From NCBI GenBank assembly GCA_928212115.1, contig CAKMRJ010003334.1, forward strand, positions 22,698,736 through 22,762,735: a stretch of DNA of 64,000 bases, written 5' to 3'. This stretch comes from Lactuca virosa. Its lineage: Eukaryota; Streptophyta; Magnoliopsida; Asterales; Asteraceae. Numbering within the stretch: position 1 is the first letter of the stretch; every line of letters begins with the position of its first letter. The notes under the pieces were generated by a model. That model was not told the origin of the DNA. It ran no database searches and saw nothing but the letters and a program-made list of their open reading frames with translations. The translations under genes and the position numbers were made by a program. Below are positions 1 to 12,359 of this stretch, one piece after another.

Positions 1-2020
1 TTACACATTAGTATCTAATGTAATTATTCGATAATTGACTAAATATAAGTTCTCATTTGTGGACGTATGTGTTTAGTTTCTTAAGTAAACCCCACATGTG
101 TTGAATCATATTTTTTGAAAATGATTGAAAATGATTAGAGAACTTACTTCTTGCCTACAATGTTTGGTAATTTAAGACATCTAATTTCGCATTTTTTTTC
201 ATTATAGATTTAGTAGAACTTGTGAATTTTCGCCATTAAATCTCTATGCTCGAGTTTCTCATTCATTTTTAAAGGTTTTAAATCTTCTTTCATTCTTGGA
301 GCTTTAGATTCTTCAAGAATTGTGGGTAGACCTCATGTTCTTGCATTCTTTAGTAAGATTGGAACAAATATAGTTCTGGAAACTTATCTGAAATGCAAAG
401 GTTTTGATATTCTATCTTGAGACTTTAACTCCGTTAGAAAATATTGCCATCACTGACCGCGTTTCTCATTCATTTTTAAAGGTTTTAAATCTTCTTTCAA
501 TCTAAGAGTTCTAGATTTTTCAAGAATTGTGGGGAAACCTCCCGTTCTTTCATTCTTTAGTACAATTGGGACAAATATAGTTTTGAAAATCTATCTGAAA
601 TGCAAAGGTTTTGATATTCTATCATGAGACATTAACTCCGGTAGAAAATATTTCCTTCACCGACCGATGATCGGGCAACTTTGTTACAACTAGCAATTTA
701 GGGCTTAGATTGTGAAGCTTGTACACAACAAGTTTTCCTCTATGTAACCGGGATATATCAAATTAGTGAAATTCAAACTACAATGTTATTTAAGTTCATG
801 TGTGCTTACATTTAGGAATCAAATTAAAACAACTTCTTGCAAGCCCAAATGTCATCCAATAGTCCAACAAAGCCAAATTTTGGGCCTTTGCCCAAGAGTT
901 CTCGGCCCAACACCCTATTGGACCGAAAACTCTTCCTTTTGCCTTATTGGGCCGAAATTTTTCTTTGGGCCTCATTGGGCCGAAAACCCATTTTATTCGA
1001 CCCAATTGAAACCAAAAAGCCCATATACATTCCAAACTCAAAACCTTTCCATCTTTGGGCTTTAACGGACCGAAAACCTCCTTGTGGGTCAAGACAAAAA
1101 CCGAAAATCCATTTCAAAGGCTCACTATGGCCGAGAACTCTATAGGGTTCGGTTTTTGCTAAGTAAAAAAAAGAGAAAAAGAAATGGAAAATGTGCCACC
1201 TAATAACTTTACCTTGAGTTACCCACCATACATCAACACCATGCACCCTTTTATCCCCCATGCACCTATACACTACACAAGAATACCCACCATACATCAA
1301 AGCCACCACTTTTTCTTCATCCCTCTTATTCTCGGCTGCAAACACACACCCACATACACACTTCAAACATTTTACTCACTTGCTCTCAAGAGAAAAACTC
1401 CTCTCATCCCTTCTCTCAAAGAAATTTTGAGCATCATATCCCCATCAAAACCGGTCCTACGCAACTTAGGTAATTTTCTTATGAAACTCAAGTGTTTCCA
1501 TACATGTTTATGCTAAGATCATCCTTTTTACACACACCATTTCGTGTGTAGCTTCTTAGAGCACCGCCATTTTCGAGTAACCTTCAAGATACACAAGTCT
1601 AGGCTCAACAACTTCCTTCTTCTTTCTCCTAACCACGAAATCAAGGTGAGCTTCATACCCCACTCTTTTCGTGTTTTTCATACTTTTTTTTGGTGGTGGT
1701 GGGGGGGGATACAAGTCCATTTCCGGTTAACCATTGGCTATTTGCATGCACCCATATGTTCATGTAGCAATTTGTGCTTGAAATGTATAATATCTCTTGT
1801 TATTACATCATGAACTCGTTATTTACAAGTGTCATACTTGCTAGATTGTGTTTAACCATTGGATAATTGCATGCTTTTTATTTGTGTGTTGAATATGGAA
1901 CAAATAGTTGTTTAAAAAGGTTATTACCTCATAAAAATCGTAATGAACATGTTTATTAACATATCTGTCGTGTAAGACTTGGTGGACATGGGTTGTTCTC
2001 TCAATATTTTCGAAGTCATA

Positions 2021-2110
<90 letters not shown>

Positions 2111-2804
2111 CTTTGGGATAGTTAGATGTATTTTTTTTACAACCTACACTAATACTTGCAAAAATATTGAATGTGTAGTTTATGGCACTACAAGAGTTGT
2201 GATTTTATTTGATCTAAACTCAAACAACATGTTTTGTGTTTAAACTTACAAAATTGATAATAAAAAAAAGGATAAAGTATGAATATATTACTAAAAATAA
2301 TATTATTAGAAAAATAATTGTAAAAATCGTCGTTATTATTTTTGGATGGTTTATAACCCAAGATAACATACTATTTTTGCAACATTTGTTACAACTAGAC
2401 ATTATTCATTAAAGACTATTTATATAAAAAGTGGTAAATAGCTTAACCGAAAACATAAACAAAACAGTTTTGTGACAGAAAATGTTGCATGTCTTAAAAT
2501 GTCTGTCATAAAACTCATATTTCATAAGTAATAGGTTGCGTGTCATGAAATCTGGAAATCGCGTGTCATAAACAGCATATTATCAAATTCGGAAAAATGC
2601 GTGTCATAAAATTCTATCACGAATTTACACTAGTGATGTTGTTTCAATAAACAATAAAGAAAGTAGAACTTTGAAATAAACCGTTAATGCTCTAGTGAGA
2701 CACTACCTTCACCGTACCTACTTAGCGTACACTTTAAGTCCTGTAATTATAACCTGAGTCTCCTGGAAAGAGAGCGAGGTAATTGTGTAAAGATCTATAC
2801 GGGG
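1..2804 (+). mobile_element. LTR-like long repeat, copy 1 (truncated)
   Basis: This stretch is nearly identical to 18491-21251 and resumes matching at 25683 after a later insertion there. It runs off the left edge of the window. The match stops near 2804, just after the block 'gatctatacggggat', where copy 2 continues. Parts of it resemble the Gypsy LTR at 26177: an 'aaggtgagcttcataccc'-like splice-donor block (about 1640-1660), a G-run followed by 'atacaagtcc' (about 1705), and 'agatctatacgggg' near the end. I infer an LTR fragment of a related Gypsy family. It holds an internal direct duplication of about 207 bp (first copy near 254, second near 461). Short ORFs here, including those over the 'gggccgaaaa' tract at 840-1150, recur in copy 2 and show no protein family. 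Confidence 0.7.
2019..2110. repeat. (AT)n microsatellite
   Basis: About 90 bp of nearly pure AT dinucleotides inside LTR-like repeat copy 1. The same site in copy 2 (20515-20577) is also (AT)n but shorter, so the array was present in their ancestor and its length has changed since. Confidence 0.95.
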
Positions 2805-3341
2805 ATAAGTTGTAGTGGTAAATGCAAAAACTAAATTGTAATGTCAATTTAACTAAAATATTTCCTAAATATATTTTTATAATCGTTAAAAGTTTTCTAA
2901 TAAGTAGCTTAAAACAACTTACAATAACAATAGTTAAAAATAACTGTATATATATGATTATATTGTTAGCTTTAAAATAAAAAAAAATTGTTTGATTTTT
3001 AAATAATTACAATGATTGACATTAAAAAGTTAAGAAAATTAATTTTAAAAAATTAATTAACAATAACAACAACTATAAATAACATTAAACCATATACTAT
3101 ATTTAATTTTATTCATGAGTAACCCGCAGGTAGAGGTCATTCAAAAGATTTAGATTATGCAGTTTTAATAGATGTATATATTATCATATAATTCAAAATA
3201 ATTAATATATTATATCAACTTAGTACACGAATTACTATATCAAATTTAATAACAACATTATTATATTTTAAAAAAAAACATATGTTTATATAGATTTCGA
3301 CAATATAGATGTTTCTGCGCAAATCGTGGATATTCGCCTGT
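2805..3341 (+). mobile_element. Helitron 3' fragment (non-autonomous)
   Basis: The sequence from 'ggtaaatgcaaaaactaaat' to 'gatattcgcctgt' is a diverged copy of 4115-4635 in the adjacent Helitron. Its 3' end has a decayed hairpin (CTGCGC followed by AATCGTGG instead of the complementary arm) and CTGT where the intact neighbour has CTAG. It abuts, head to tail, the 5' terminus of the next Helitron at 3342. It lacks a recognisable 5' end, so it is either truncated or was the target of the neighbour. No protein is encoded. Confidence 0.65.
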
Positions 3342-4635
3342 TATACTTATAAAAGAATCATTTATCCTTTCACCACATTCATTTGAAACTTCCATTCGTT
3401 TTTCCTTTCACCACATTCATTTGAAACTCCCATGACTTTTCAATTGTGTTCTAATAATGATTATAAGTTGGTTAATAAGGTTAAATAAATATCAAACCTA
3501 AAGTGTAATCATATATAAACTAAATTTCAATATTAAAAGAATATATATTTTCTTCTACTTATAAAGTTATGTTTTTAACTTTTAACATATTATACTTAAT
3601 TTATTAGGTCTAAAATGTTGTTGTATGTAAACCATTATCATTTTAAAACTACAACTTTTGAAAATTTTGTATAAAATACTTAAATTGTTAATTTTAATAT
3701 AACCTTATAGGATCAACTAAAATATAAATTTTAGTTCAACTTAAACAACTCAAAGTATATTTTGTAAATAGTTAAAAATAATATATTGCAGTGTCTTTCT
3801 AATAATGATTATAAGTTGGTTAATAAGGTTAAATAAGTATGAAAGTTAAAGTGTAATCATAAATAAACTAAATTTCAATATTAAAATAATATTTTTACTT
3901 CTACTTATAAAGTTATGTTATTAACTTTTAACATATTATACTTAATTTATTAGATTTAATATGTTGTTTTATGTAAATCATTGTTAGTTTAAAGCTAAAA
4001 CTTTTGAACAATTTGGACAAAATATTTAAATTGTTAATTTAAATATAACATTATAGGGTTAACTTGAATATAAATTTCAGTTCCACTTAAAAAAACCCAA
4101 AGGATATTTTGTAGCGCTAAATGCAAAAACTAAATTGTAATATCAATTTAACTAAAATATTTCATAAAGATATTTTTATAAACGTTCAAAGTTTTCTAAT
4201 AGGTAGCTTAAAATAACTTACAATAACAATAGTTAAAAATAACTATATATAAATGATTATATTGTTACCCATAAAATAAAGAAAAAAATTGTTTGATGTT
4301 TTAAATAATTACAATGATAGAAATTAAAAGTTAAGCAAATAAATTTTGAAAAATTAATTAACAATAACAAAAACTATAAATGTAAACCATATATTATATT
4401 TAATTTTATTCATGAGTAACCCGCGGGTAGAGGTTATTCAAAAGATTGAGGTTATGCAGTTTTAATAGATGTATATATTATCATATAACTCAAAATAATC
4501 AATATATTATATCAACTTAGTATACAAATTATTATATCAAATTTAACAACAACATTATTGTTATATTTAAAAAACATATATTTGTGAAGATTTCAGCTAT
4601 ATATGTTTCTGCGCAACGCGCAGATATTCGCCTAG
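3342..4635 (+). mobile_element. Non-autonomous Helitron
   Basis: The 3' end is classic. A 6-bp GC-rich stem with a 3-nt loop (CTGCGC-AAC-GCGCAG, 4609-4623) is followed 12 nt later by CTAG and then T. The 5' end 'tatacttataaaag...' is shared, in reverse complement, with the - strand copies at about 17035 and 18150, and is followed by a conserved 'cattcatttgaaac' block. The interior contains a direct duplication of about 347 bp (from about 3450 and again from about 3797). There is no Rep/helicase ORF, so the element would depend on an autonomous partner. The exact 5' nucleotide is uncertain by a few bases. Confidence 0.7.
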
Positions 4636-5763
4636 TATATATAAGTATTGCTAAAAAAGCCCCTCCAGAGCGCCTAGGAGTTGCAATTTTAAAATCTCAC
4701 ACCAAGGTCCAAAGTTGAAATTTTGGCATGTCCAAAAATATTACTGGTGCTCTATGTCTTCCATGAAGGCTTTGAGGTAGATTAATTAACATGAGCCACA
4801 CTTTGAGGTTTATCTTTTTATATAAGTATTGCAAAAAATATAATTTTGCATATATAACACACTTTTGATTTTGCATAAAGGTAAATAAAATAGATGGTTA
4901 AAATTATATACCAACGAAAAACAAAGCAAACTACCAAAGATCCATACAAGTTATGTTGTGAAATATAGCATTTACATGTAAACCATAATTTGGTTTGTAG
5001 TTTTCCTACCTACAAATTAATTAGTAACCTTGTAAATCTTTGATTTATATTATAGAGTAAATTACATGAATGGTCCCTATAGTTTGGTGTAATATGTGAA
5101 TTTGGTGCCTAAATCTTTTTTTTAAGGTGTGTTTGGCTAGGTTTTTTTTTTTTATCACAAAAGTACTTTTAAGAAAAGTGTTTATTGGTTTATAACTTTT
5201 TAGAAAAACATATTTAAAAAAGTGTTTGATTTAGCTTTTGTGGTAGGAAAAGCCGAAAAGTCAATACGTTGGTTTTAAAAAGTGTTTAGCTTAGTTTTTT
5301 ATGAGTAAAAAACTATGTTTTTAAAAAATGCTTTTAGGAAAACCTAAAAAAAAGTAAGATTTTCTATCTTTTAGAAAGTTCCATATTTTGCCTATATAAA
5401 AATCTGCAAAAAACTGTATCAAAAACTATTATTAATACCCAAATATTTTTTTAGCTTATTAGTTTTTCAAAAAGCTACTAAGCTAATAAACTATTTTGAG
5501 AAGCAATTCCAAACACCCACTTAATATCGGACCGTCATTATGGTTTTGTTTTATTACCACTTCTCTTTTGGTTCAAGTGGTAAGGTTTTTTGTGGGTTGA
5601 TTGTGTCCATGATTTTGTAGTCTTATATTGATTGGTTATCTTGGTTCTCTTCGTTTTGCATGCAATAATAACGGAAGGTCGTTTTAAGGTTGTTTTTATT
5701 TTGTGGTGGCATATATTGGTGTTTAGAAATACTCGGTTGTTCAACCGAAATCGACGGATTTAT
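4636..5763. other. AT-rich intergenic sequence, no gene seen
   Basis: No coding sequence or RNA gene is supported here. Around 5055-5120 the text 'agtaaattacatgaatggtccctatag' resembles the outer terminal sequence of Mutator-like elements elsewhere in the window (54624, 59310), but no second terminus or target duplication was found. Around 5120-5520 there are lysine-coding A-runs and 'gtgttt(a/g)gcttag' repeats without a clear period. Confidence 0.5.
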
Positions 5764-5931
5764 TTGATATAATCGTTACTAAATCCTTCCTTTGGTGTAA
5801 TAATAGGAATATGAAGGCTAATGTTAATTGGTGGGTAGCTTCTAGCCCCACAACATGATATTGATGTATCTTTTTATTTTGTCTAGTTTATTGCTAGTCT
5901 TGGTTTAATGAAATTTATGGTGTTAAAAAAA
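5764..5931 (+). pseudogene. LINE (L1-type) 3' remnant
   Basis: One frame reads ...KSFLWCNNRNMKANVNWW... and then a stop at the TGA near 5859. This resembles the last residues of plant LINE ORF2 proteins, where an 'SFLW..NR' block and a W-rich tail follow the reverse transcriptase. The stop is followed by a short 3' UTR-like stretch ending 'ggtttaatgaaatttatggtg' and an A-run at about 5925, as expected of the 3' end of a non-LTR retrotransposon. No reverse transcriptase core is present upstream, so this is a 5'-truncated copy. The call rests on a short match by eye. Confidence 0.45.
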
Positions 5932-8609
5932 CTATACATTAGTACGTATTATTAATATTATTAAGTAGGTTATAATCCGTGTACTAGACGGGTGATAAAT
6001 TAAAATAACACAACCATTATAAAAATGAAATCTTGATCATAAATAAACATAGTTTAATTAATAGCATTGCACTTCTATTTATTGAAAATTTCTGTTAATT
6101 TAAAAACATAAAATAACATTGTAATTTCATTTCTCGTGCATGTTAGCATTCTAATTTCGCTTCATATTAAAAAATGACAAGAACATGTAGATTTTTTAAA
6201 AGATATTATTTATTGTTTGTAATAAAAAATTATTTAACATTATACAATGTAAAAGATAACTTTATATATAATAATTATGTTTTATATTTTAAATTTTATG
6301 TTATAATTATATTATTAAAAGAATATATAAGACTTACTCTGGTCTGGTTATATATTTTTAATAAACTATAAATAATAAAATTAGCTATATACTATATGTA
6401 TTATAAGTAAATGGAAAATCTTTATTCGTGATCTTTATTGTTACAAAAACAATTACTCTCTAAGAAAATGATTAAAGCCCTATCTTTGGAGTCTAAGAAA
6501 ATACATATAAAAGTAAACATTTACAAAAATGATTAAAGCCCTATCATTGGAGTCTAAGAAAATACATATAAAAGTAAACAGTTAAATTTTCTTTCAATAA
6601 AACTTATTAAAATTCCAATAAAAACCAAAGTAAATACATCCCAATCTAATAAATATCGTCGTAGTTACTAAATATTGAGTGAGAGAAAACTTGCCATTGT
6701 TTATTTTTAGTTATTAAACAATAACAAAATTAAAAGTATTTATCTTATAAACGTCTTATCTTTTATAATTCCTTAAAGAATGTAATCATGTATACATAAT
6801 ACATGAAAACAAATTTTTTTTTCTCTATTTGATCTTGTGTGTTTGGGTGACAGTTGTAATTTTGATTTAGATGGTCAGAATAGTCAAACTTGGAGAAGCA
6901 TAAATAAGAGGTTGTATGAAAAACAAGTCTTGAGTGAGATGAATGTAAAACTACCGATATATAAATAGCATAAAAACTCGTTCGTTTACACTTTTACATT
7001 ATGCTTGCTTTGAAGACCAAACAGAGAAAATACACAAACCAAATGTGTAATGTGTATATACCAAAAAAAACATGTTGTTTCAACCCAAATCTAAATTGCT
7101 ACCATGTGAAAGTCAACTGACAACTGATAATAATAGTTGACCACCCTCCATAATATTCATGACTTTCTCAAAATTCAAAAGAAAAAAAAAATCATTATTT
7201 TCATCTAGAAGAAGGTGAGTTATTTTCACTGCAACCCAATATTGTTTGACTACAAATAGCATCTTTTTCTGAAATAAGTGGACCATCTTCACGATCCACC
7301 ATTTTTATGTTCCATCTTATTCCAAAAACAATCTTTATAGCCTTAATCACTTCAATCTCATCATCACGAATTATTATAATACCTTCAAGAGGTAAAATCT
7401 TTATCCATTTCCAGAAGAATATGTTCATAGCTACACCTACAAATATGTATTTCCATTGAAATAAAGTTATGATCATAAGATAGTATTACGAAGAACAGAA
7501 AAAAGAAAATTAAACAGCAACAATTGTTATGAATATATTAAACAAATTTCAAAGCTTTAACAGAAAAAGAAATGTTCATATTACAGTACTTTCAAAACGT
7601 AATGAGTCAAAGTACTTTGTAAGTGTATAAAAAAGTAGCTTGCTATTTTACCCTGGCATAAAGTACATTATTTAAAGTACCATGCTATATATTGACAAAT
7701 CGAAAAGTACATTGACATAAACAATCAACAGGAATAATAAAAATCGAAATTCAATTGCTAAACGGTGAATGAATGAAGAGTGGGGAAGATTAAAACCGAT
7801 CTATCAAAAGAAATGAAAAAAAACAATAATCAACAGAAAACGTATGAAGAATGAAGAAGAGTATGAACAGGTGGTTTCTTGTTGTATTCCTTTTGATTTC
7901 GTAAATTAGTAACCAAACTAAAATCATAAGACTACATTAAGGATGATGGTGGTATATATTATATAACATACAATTGACAGGCAATAAGGTATGGACGATT
8001 GTTTCTCCCTAATTTATTGGGATTTATCTTCAAATAGACTTTTTCATAATAAGTAGGTTTCCTTAGATAAGAATTGAATTTAAATTTCAATTAATGATAA
8101 GATTCTTGTTAATCTTAAAAGGTATTAATATCAGTCAAAAGGAGTAAAATCGGATGATATTTGACTTAGCTGAGAAGAAAACGTATGAAGGAATTAGAAG
8201 AATGCCATGTGGCAAATGAATGTATTAGAAGAGGGACACGTGCCAGTTTAGAGATTTTATTTATTAGAGGAGGTAGATAGATAATGTTGACTATTGTTAA
8301 TATTTTTAATGATATTGACTGAAATTTCTACTAAATCAAGACTTTTCAGATAAAACATCGAAACATAAATTACATCTCATATTTTTACTGAGAAATACAA
8401 TGAAAAAAAAACCCTGTTGTGTTGGCTTTTGAAGAAGAGAAAGAGGAGGGGTTTAGTGAGAAACAAATGTTGTTTTTATCAGAAAAATAAGGTTTTTCTA
8501 ATGGATGTGTTCGCATTTATATCAAGATTCAGGGCCAAGGTATCGTTGTTGGGATTTCGATCGGGGAAGGGTTTCAGGATGCAAGGATTGCAAGGGGCGG
8601 ATGGAGTTT

Positions 8610-8613
<4 letters not shown>
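5932..8613. other. AT-rich intergenic sequence with a 61-bp direct repeat
   Basis: I see no supported gene. A 61-bp unit ('atgattaaagccctatc...') is tandemly duplicated at 6468-6528 and 6529-6589 with about one mismatch. A 91-codon frame on the - strand at 7201-7476 has no recognisable domain, no homologous neighbour and average local composition, so I do not call it. Sequence from 7740 to 8420 is purine-rich and unassigned. Confidence 0.5.

Positions 8614-8654
<41 letters not shown>
8614..8654. repeat. (GA)n microsatellite
   Basis: About 20 uninterrupted GA dinucleotides. Frames across it give artificial RERERE or LSLSLS peptides, which is why open frames at 8417-8818 should not be taken as genes. 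Confidence 0.95.
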
Positions 8655-8656
<2 letters not shown>

Positions 8657-9915
8657 TTGTCGAAGAAGGAAGGAAGCGAAGAAGAAAAAATTAAGAGATG
8701 GAAGATCGGTAATTTGCATTTTATACAACGTCATAAAAGCTAGGGGTGAGTATAAAAACCGAAAAACCGAACCATAACCGCTAAAGCCGTTAAAACCGAA
8801 CCATATTAACCGAACCATTTTTAAAACCGTTTGATTTGATTTTTAGTTTTGATAACCAATATCAGTGTACAACCGTCCATAAATATTGAAAATACCAAAG
8901 CCCCAATAAAATAAAACCCTTTTATTATTGACAATACCGGCGTCATTCTTCTTCTTCTTCAATCTTCATTGTCAAAGTCCACTTGCATATTAGAAAATAT
9001 AAACGTCTCTTTTTCATCCCCTTCGGATTCACTATTCAGGTATTTTTTTTATATCCTTCTGTTATTTTGTTTTGTTTTTTTTTTCCGTGTTTTACTGCAC
9101 TTCACATCTTGATTCGTTCCATGTTTGTTTTTGAAGTTTGCTTTAGTGAGTTTAAATTACAATCCCACTGTTACGTGACCTCTTAAAATGCTAAACCCAT
9201 ATTCACAAATTCTAATGTGGATATATTTTCAGGAAATATTTAAAGTGCACTAAAGTGCATCAAAAAACCAAAATATGAGTGGGATTGGAATTTAAATAGT
9301 TTTTAACGCAAGCCTAAAATATTTAAGTGCCTTCACCCATTCCGTTGATGTCATATTATCACAAATTAGTATGAATATATTTTCAAAAAATTTTGTATGG
9401 AAGAAGCCACAAAAAACCAAAATACAACTTTAAGGGATGAATTGAATCCGGTGATTGATGTTACTAATGAAAGAAATGAACCAGCAAATGATGTGACAAT
9501 ATATTTACTCCCAATGAATTTTACTTTTCTTTGAAATAAATTTACTTTTTATAACCTTTTTGGTTAACCAAAATTAACCGATAACCACATTTGAATTAAC
9601 CACTTAACCATTAACCAAAACCGATTTTAACCACCTAGTAATGGTTAAAAAAAATGTATTAACCTAATAAAAACGAAAACATTACATAACTAGAAAATTA
9701 AGCAAGACAATACATACATAATATATAAACGCGGAAAGATTAAATACAGACACCAACAGACCCAAAACAACATTAAATCTAAAAATCCACAGCCATTATC
9801 ATCACCATCCATAATTATGCCATCAAGATTCAGATATATAATAACAAAAGATAATCCCTCAAAAACGACAGCACTACTACAGCAAAATGATCGATCGTAT
9901 TCCAAGGATGATCTG
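8655..9915. other. Intergenic sequence, 3' flank of the DUF674 gene
   Basis: No gene is supported. The segments at 8740-8840 and 9560-9640 are rich in 'aaccgaa' and 'ttaaccga' units of the kind seen at the ends of hAT-like MITEs in plants ('taggggtgagtataaaaaccga'), but I found no inverted partner or target duplication. The 3' UTR of the - strand gene at 9916 would lie around 9690-9915. Confidence 0.4.
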
Positions 9916-10760
9916 TCATTCCATCTGCCTGAACAGAGTCGTTAGCACTTGGTCCGTCATCAAAGACGCCTTCAACAACTCCAGTGCCTATCAAAACTCA
10001 TATAACAAATTCAACATTAACAATTAACAATAATTTGTACTTCACAAGAAAAAGTTTTATAATATATAATTACCTCATCATTTCCAAATGAAAATAATTT
10101 CTCCTCAAGCTGATTCAGATCATTCACCCCAAAGCTATTGATGAGAGTAATGCTAGAAATGGTGGACATGGGTTTCACCACCAAGTTATCCATAACCATA
10201 TAAGTCACCACCTCCTTCACATACCCACCTTGTAGTACTTTCTTCCTCTCCGCTTCCTTCATCGCCGCCTCATCGTCCTTTTTAGGCGGCCCAGCAGGCG
10301 TCAAACGGAAATTCATCAAAGCACCACAACTAGGACACACAACATCCGGATTTTAACTCACGTATATATAATTACAACGACCATTATTATAACCTGAACC
10401 TGGAGAACGAATATTGTAACTACACCTGTAGAGTGTTTTTGGTGTATAAGGTTCATCATCCATAGAGGCATCATTCGACAACAGAGGCATGTTTCCATTG
10501 AACGTTGTTTTAGGGTTAACGATATCATCTTTACGGATACCTGGTTGAAAGTAAGCTTGATTCAATATCTCAACGCTTTCTTTGAGTTGACCCAAACTAC
10601 CTACCATTTGATTGGAACCCCGTAGCTGGATGAGGGTGCCGAGAGGCAGAGAGAAGATGTGCAACAGAAAATCTACAAACTCCTTAGTGGCTTCTGCAAA
10701 TAAAACTTTTTGGGTTCTCCTTTGGACCAGCAGCTTAAGTACCATGTTTGGGAAAGCCAT
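9916..10760 (-). pseudogene. DUF674-family protein, two exons, one in-frame stop
   Basis: DUF674 is a plant-specific family of unknown biochemical function. Exon 1 runs 10760 to 10074 and exon 2 runs 9987 to 9916, with an 86-bp GT-AG intron (10073-9988). The start ATG is followed by the family's N-terminal block (KVLFAEATKEFVDFL, residues 18-32), then LPLGT (38-42) and MVGSLGQLKESVEIL (52-66). Cysteines at 113 and 129 plus a CPSC motif at 142-145 form a plausible four-Cys metal site. GGYVKEVVTYMVMD and PMSTISSITLIN follow. Exon 2 encodes ALELLKASL and ends at TGA. The total is about 251 codons, one DUF674 unit. Codon 136 (10353-10355) is TAA while the frame continues intact on both sides, so this is a recent nonsense lesion or a sequencing error. 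Upstream sequence to 10959 is the likely promoter; no clear TATA box was identified. Confidence 0.85.
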
Positions 10761-10959
10761 TGATCTTACTGGGAGCTTGCTGGAAATTAGGGTTTTCAGG
10801 TGTTTTTAAAATGCTTTGTAATGAAGCATTTATTTTGGGGTCGCTTTAAACGTGCAGAAGAAGCGTGTACAGATAACCTTGGAAACGGAACCCTTTTAAG
10901 TAAAACTCGAAAGGATTATAGAAAATGAAAATAGATGACGATGATTACGAATGATATTA

Positions 10960-11261
10960 GGCTACCCGGTATGGGAGTCATTTCACGGGTCTTGGGCTGA
11001 GGTGGCAGCCTCTCCCACGCGTGAACACCGCCCCCAAAGCCGGTGGGCTGCGTGTGACATGATGGGAAGACGGAAGAAGACGCTGCATCTGATTGGTCCC
11101 TCACAATTTCCCTCACAGTTTCCCTCTTTCTCTCTCTTTCTTTTTGCCCCCTTCACCACCAGCCCACCGGTGAACACCATTTCCATACCCTGGTGGGTTG
11201 GGTGTGGAATGGTGAAATATCTATGTGGCATCCCAAACACGCGTGACCATTCCGTATGGCC
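10960..11261. mobile_element. PIF/Harbinger-type (Tourist-like) MITE
   Basis: This is a 302-bp element flanked by TTA on both sides (10957-10959 and 11262-11264), the target duplication typical of PIF/Harbinger elements. Its ends are imperfect inverted repeats: 'ggctacccggtatgg' on the left and the complement of 'ccattccgtatggcc' on the right, matching at 11 of 15 positions. The interior is GC-rich relative to its surroundings and contains internally related pieces ('cacgcgtgaacaccgccc', 'caccggtgaacaccattt'). It encodes no transposase. It lies about 200 bp upstream of the DUF674 start codon and could affect that promoter. Confidence 0.8.
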
Positions 11262-11264
11262 TTA

Positions 11265-11769
11265 ACGTGACTGATTGAGGTGGTGTTGCGGTACTGCGGA
11301 AGCCGCCATATTTTTAATAAGGGTTATTTATTTCCTTTTCTTTTCCCTTTAAATTATAAGGCTGGTTGGATTTGGAGTAGGCTCGATCTCGGCAATTGGG
11401 TCGGCATCTTCGATGAATGCCTAGTCGAGGCATGCGGAGCCGAAGCAATTCGGTGGGGTTTCACCGATGAGGGAGAAATTTGTAATTTGTAAATAATAAT
11501 ATAATATTGCTCTTCTTTTTATCATTTAATCAAATTCCTTATTTTTTCAAAAAAAAATGCTATCTTTTCAAAAAAAATACTGAATTTAAAAAATATAACC
11601 ATTTTTTTTCAAAATTTCAAATATTAAACTATAAATATCATCGTCCTTATTCATTTTTCATCTTATTCAAATCTTCTTAATTCGGTTTTCCTAACTTTCT
11701 TATTTTTCATATTCTTCAAAACATTATCGTTAATGCATGTGTGGTTCGTTTTTGTCCCCTAATGAAAAG
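11265..11769. other. Intergenic sequence, no gene seen
   Basis: The 11280-11492 frame has no recognisable domain. The G/C-rich block 11360-11480 stands out from the AT-rich flanks and may be part of another small element, but I could not find its ends. Confidence 0.4.
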
Positions 11770-12123
11770 ATGTTGTTGGCTTATTCATGGGTTGATGTTA
11801 CAGAAGACCCAATTCATATTACCCTCCATACGACAACCTTTTGGAGGATAATAACCGAAAAATACAACCGCAAAGCCCCAGTGCCTCGAGGTAAAGAATA
11901 AATCGATTCCAAATGGAGGCACGCAAACGTACTTACAACCCTGTTTAACAGTGTGTTTCGTAGGGTGATGCATGAAGCTGAAAATGGTGGAAACGAAAAT
12001 ACTTTGCTAGAGAATGCTATTGAAGCATACCGTATTGAAACTAACAAAGATTTTCGGTTTGTTGAGTTTTGGCAAATTATGAGGCAGACCTCAAATATGC
12101 TTAATTTTAAACTCGTCTTTTAA
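11770..12123 (+). pseudogene. Myb/SANT-like (NAM-associated domain type) protein fragment
   Basis: One frame from the ATG at 11770 to the TAA at 12121 reads MLLAYSWVDVTEDPIH..., then TFWRIITEKYNRKAPVPRG, a TAA stop (around 11896), and continues in the same frame as SKWRHANVLTTLFNSVF..., then LENAIEAYRIETNKDFRF and EFWQIMR. The W-spaced helices and the 'SWVDVTEDP...FW..I..KYN...SKWRH' pattern are those of the plant trihelix/SANT-like proteins. That family includes the accessory DNA-binding ORF of PIF/Harbinger transposons and host NAM-associated proteins. The fragment lacks the N-terminal and C-terminal portions and has an internal stop. It lies 0.5 kb from a Harbinger-type MITE, so it may be a remnant of an autonomous Harbinger element, although no DDE transposase is visible. 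Confidence 0.65.
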
Positions 12124-12359
12124 ATTAATTTTTTTTAGTGTGTTATGTTTTTTAAGTTTCCGTATGTGTTAATTTAATTTCAAGTGTGTTATGTCTTTTA
12201 AGTTTAAGTTTAAGTTTGTATTATTCTAATTTCAAATGTGTTGTGTTTTTTAGTGTAAGTGTGTGATTTTCTTTGAAGCTAATGAAATTTTTGTTTTAAA
12301 AAAAAATAGTATGTTTGAAATGTTTATTTTTTAAATTACTTAATTTGCAAAAAAAATAT

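Noticed and set aside
766..1813. Several overlapping open frames of 90-140 codons on both strands
   Set aside because: They recur at the same place in the second repeat copy (19260-20307), overlap each other in many frames, and consist of LTR-like 'gggccgaaaa' repeats; no protein family is visible.
7201..7476. 91-codon frame on the - strand (MIITLFQWKYIF...)
   Set aside because: No recognisable domain, no splice continuation, and a length that AT-rich DNA can produce by chance.
8417..8818. Open frames giving RERERE or LSLSLS peptides
   Set aside because: They are read through a (GA)n microsatellite.
8738..9640. Possible hAT-type MITE with 'aaccgaa' ends
   Set aside because: The two ends are similar in the same orientation, not inverted, and no 8-bp duplication was found.
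10916..11265. Overlapping frames on both strands near 11 kb
   Set aside because: They lie inside the MITE at 10960-11261 and have no homology to proteins.
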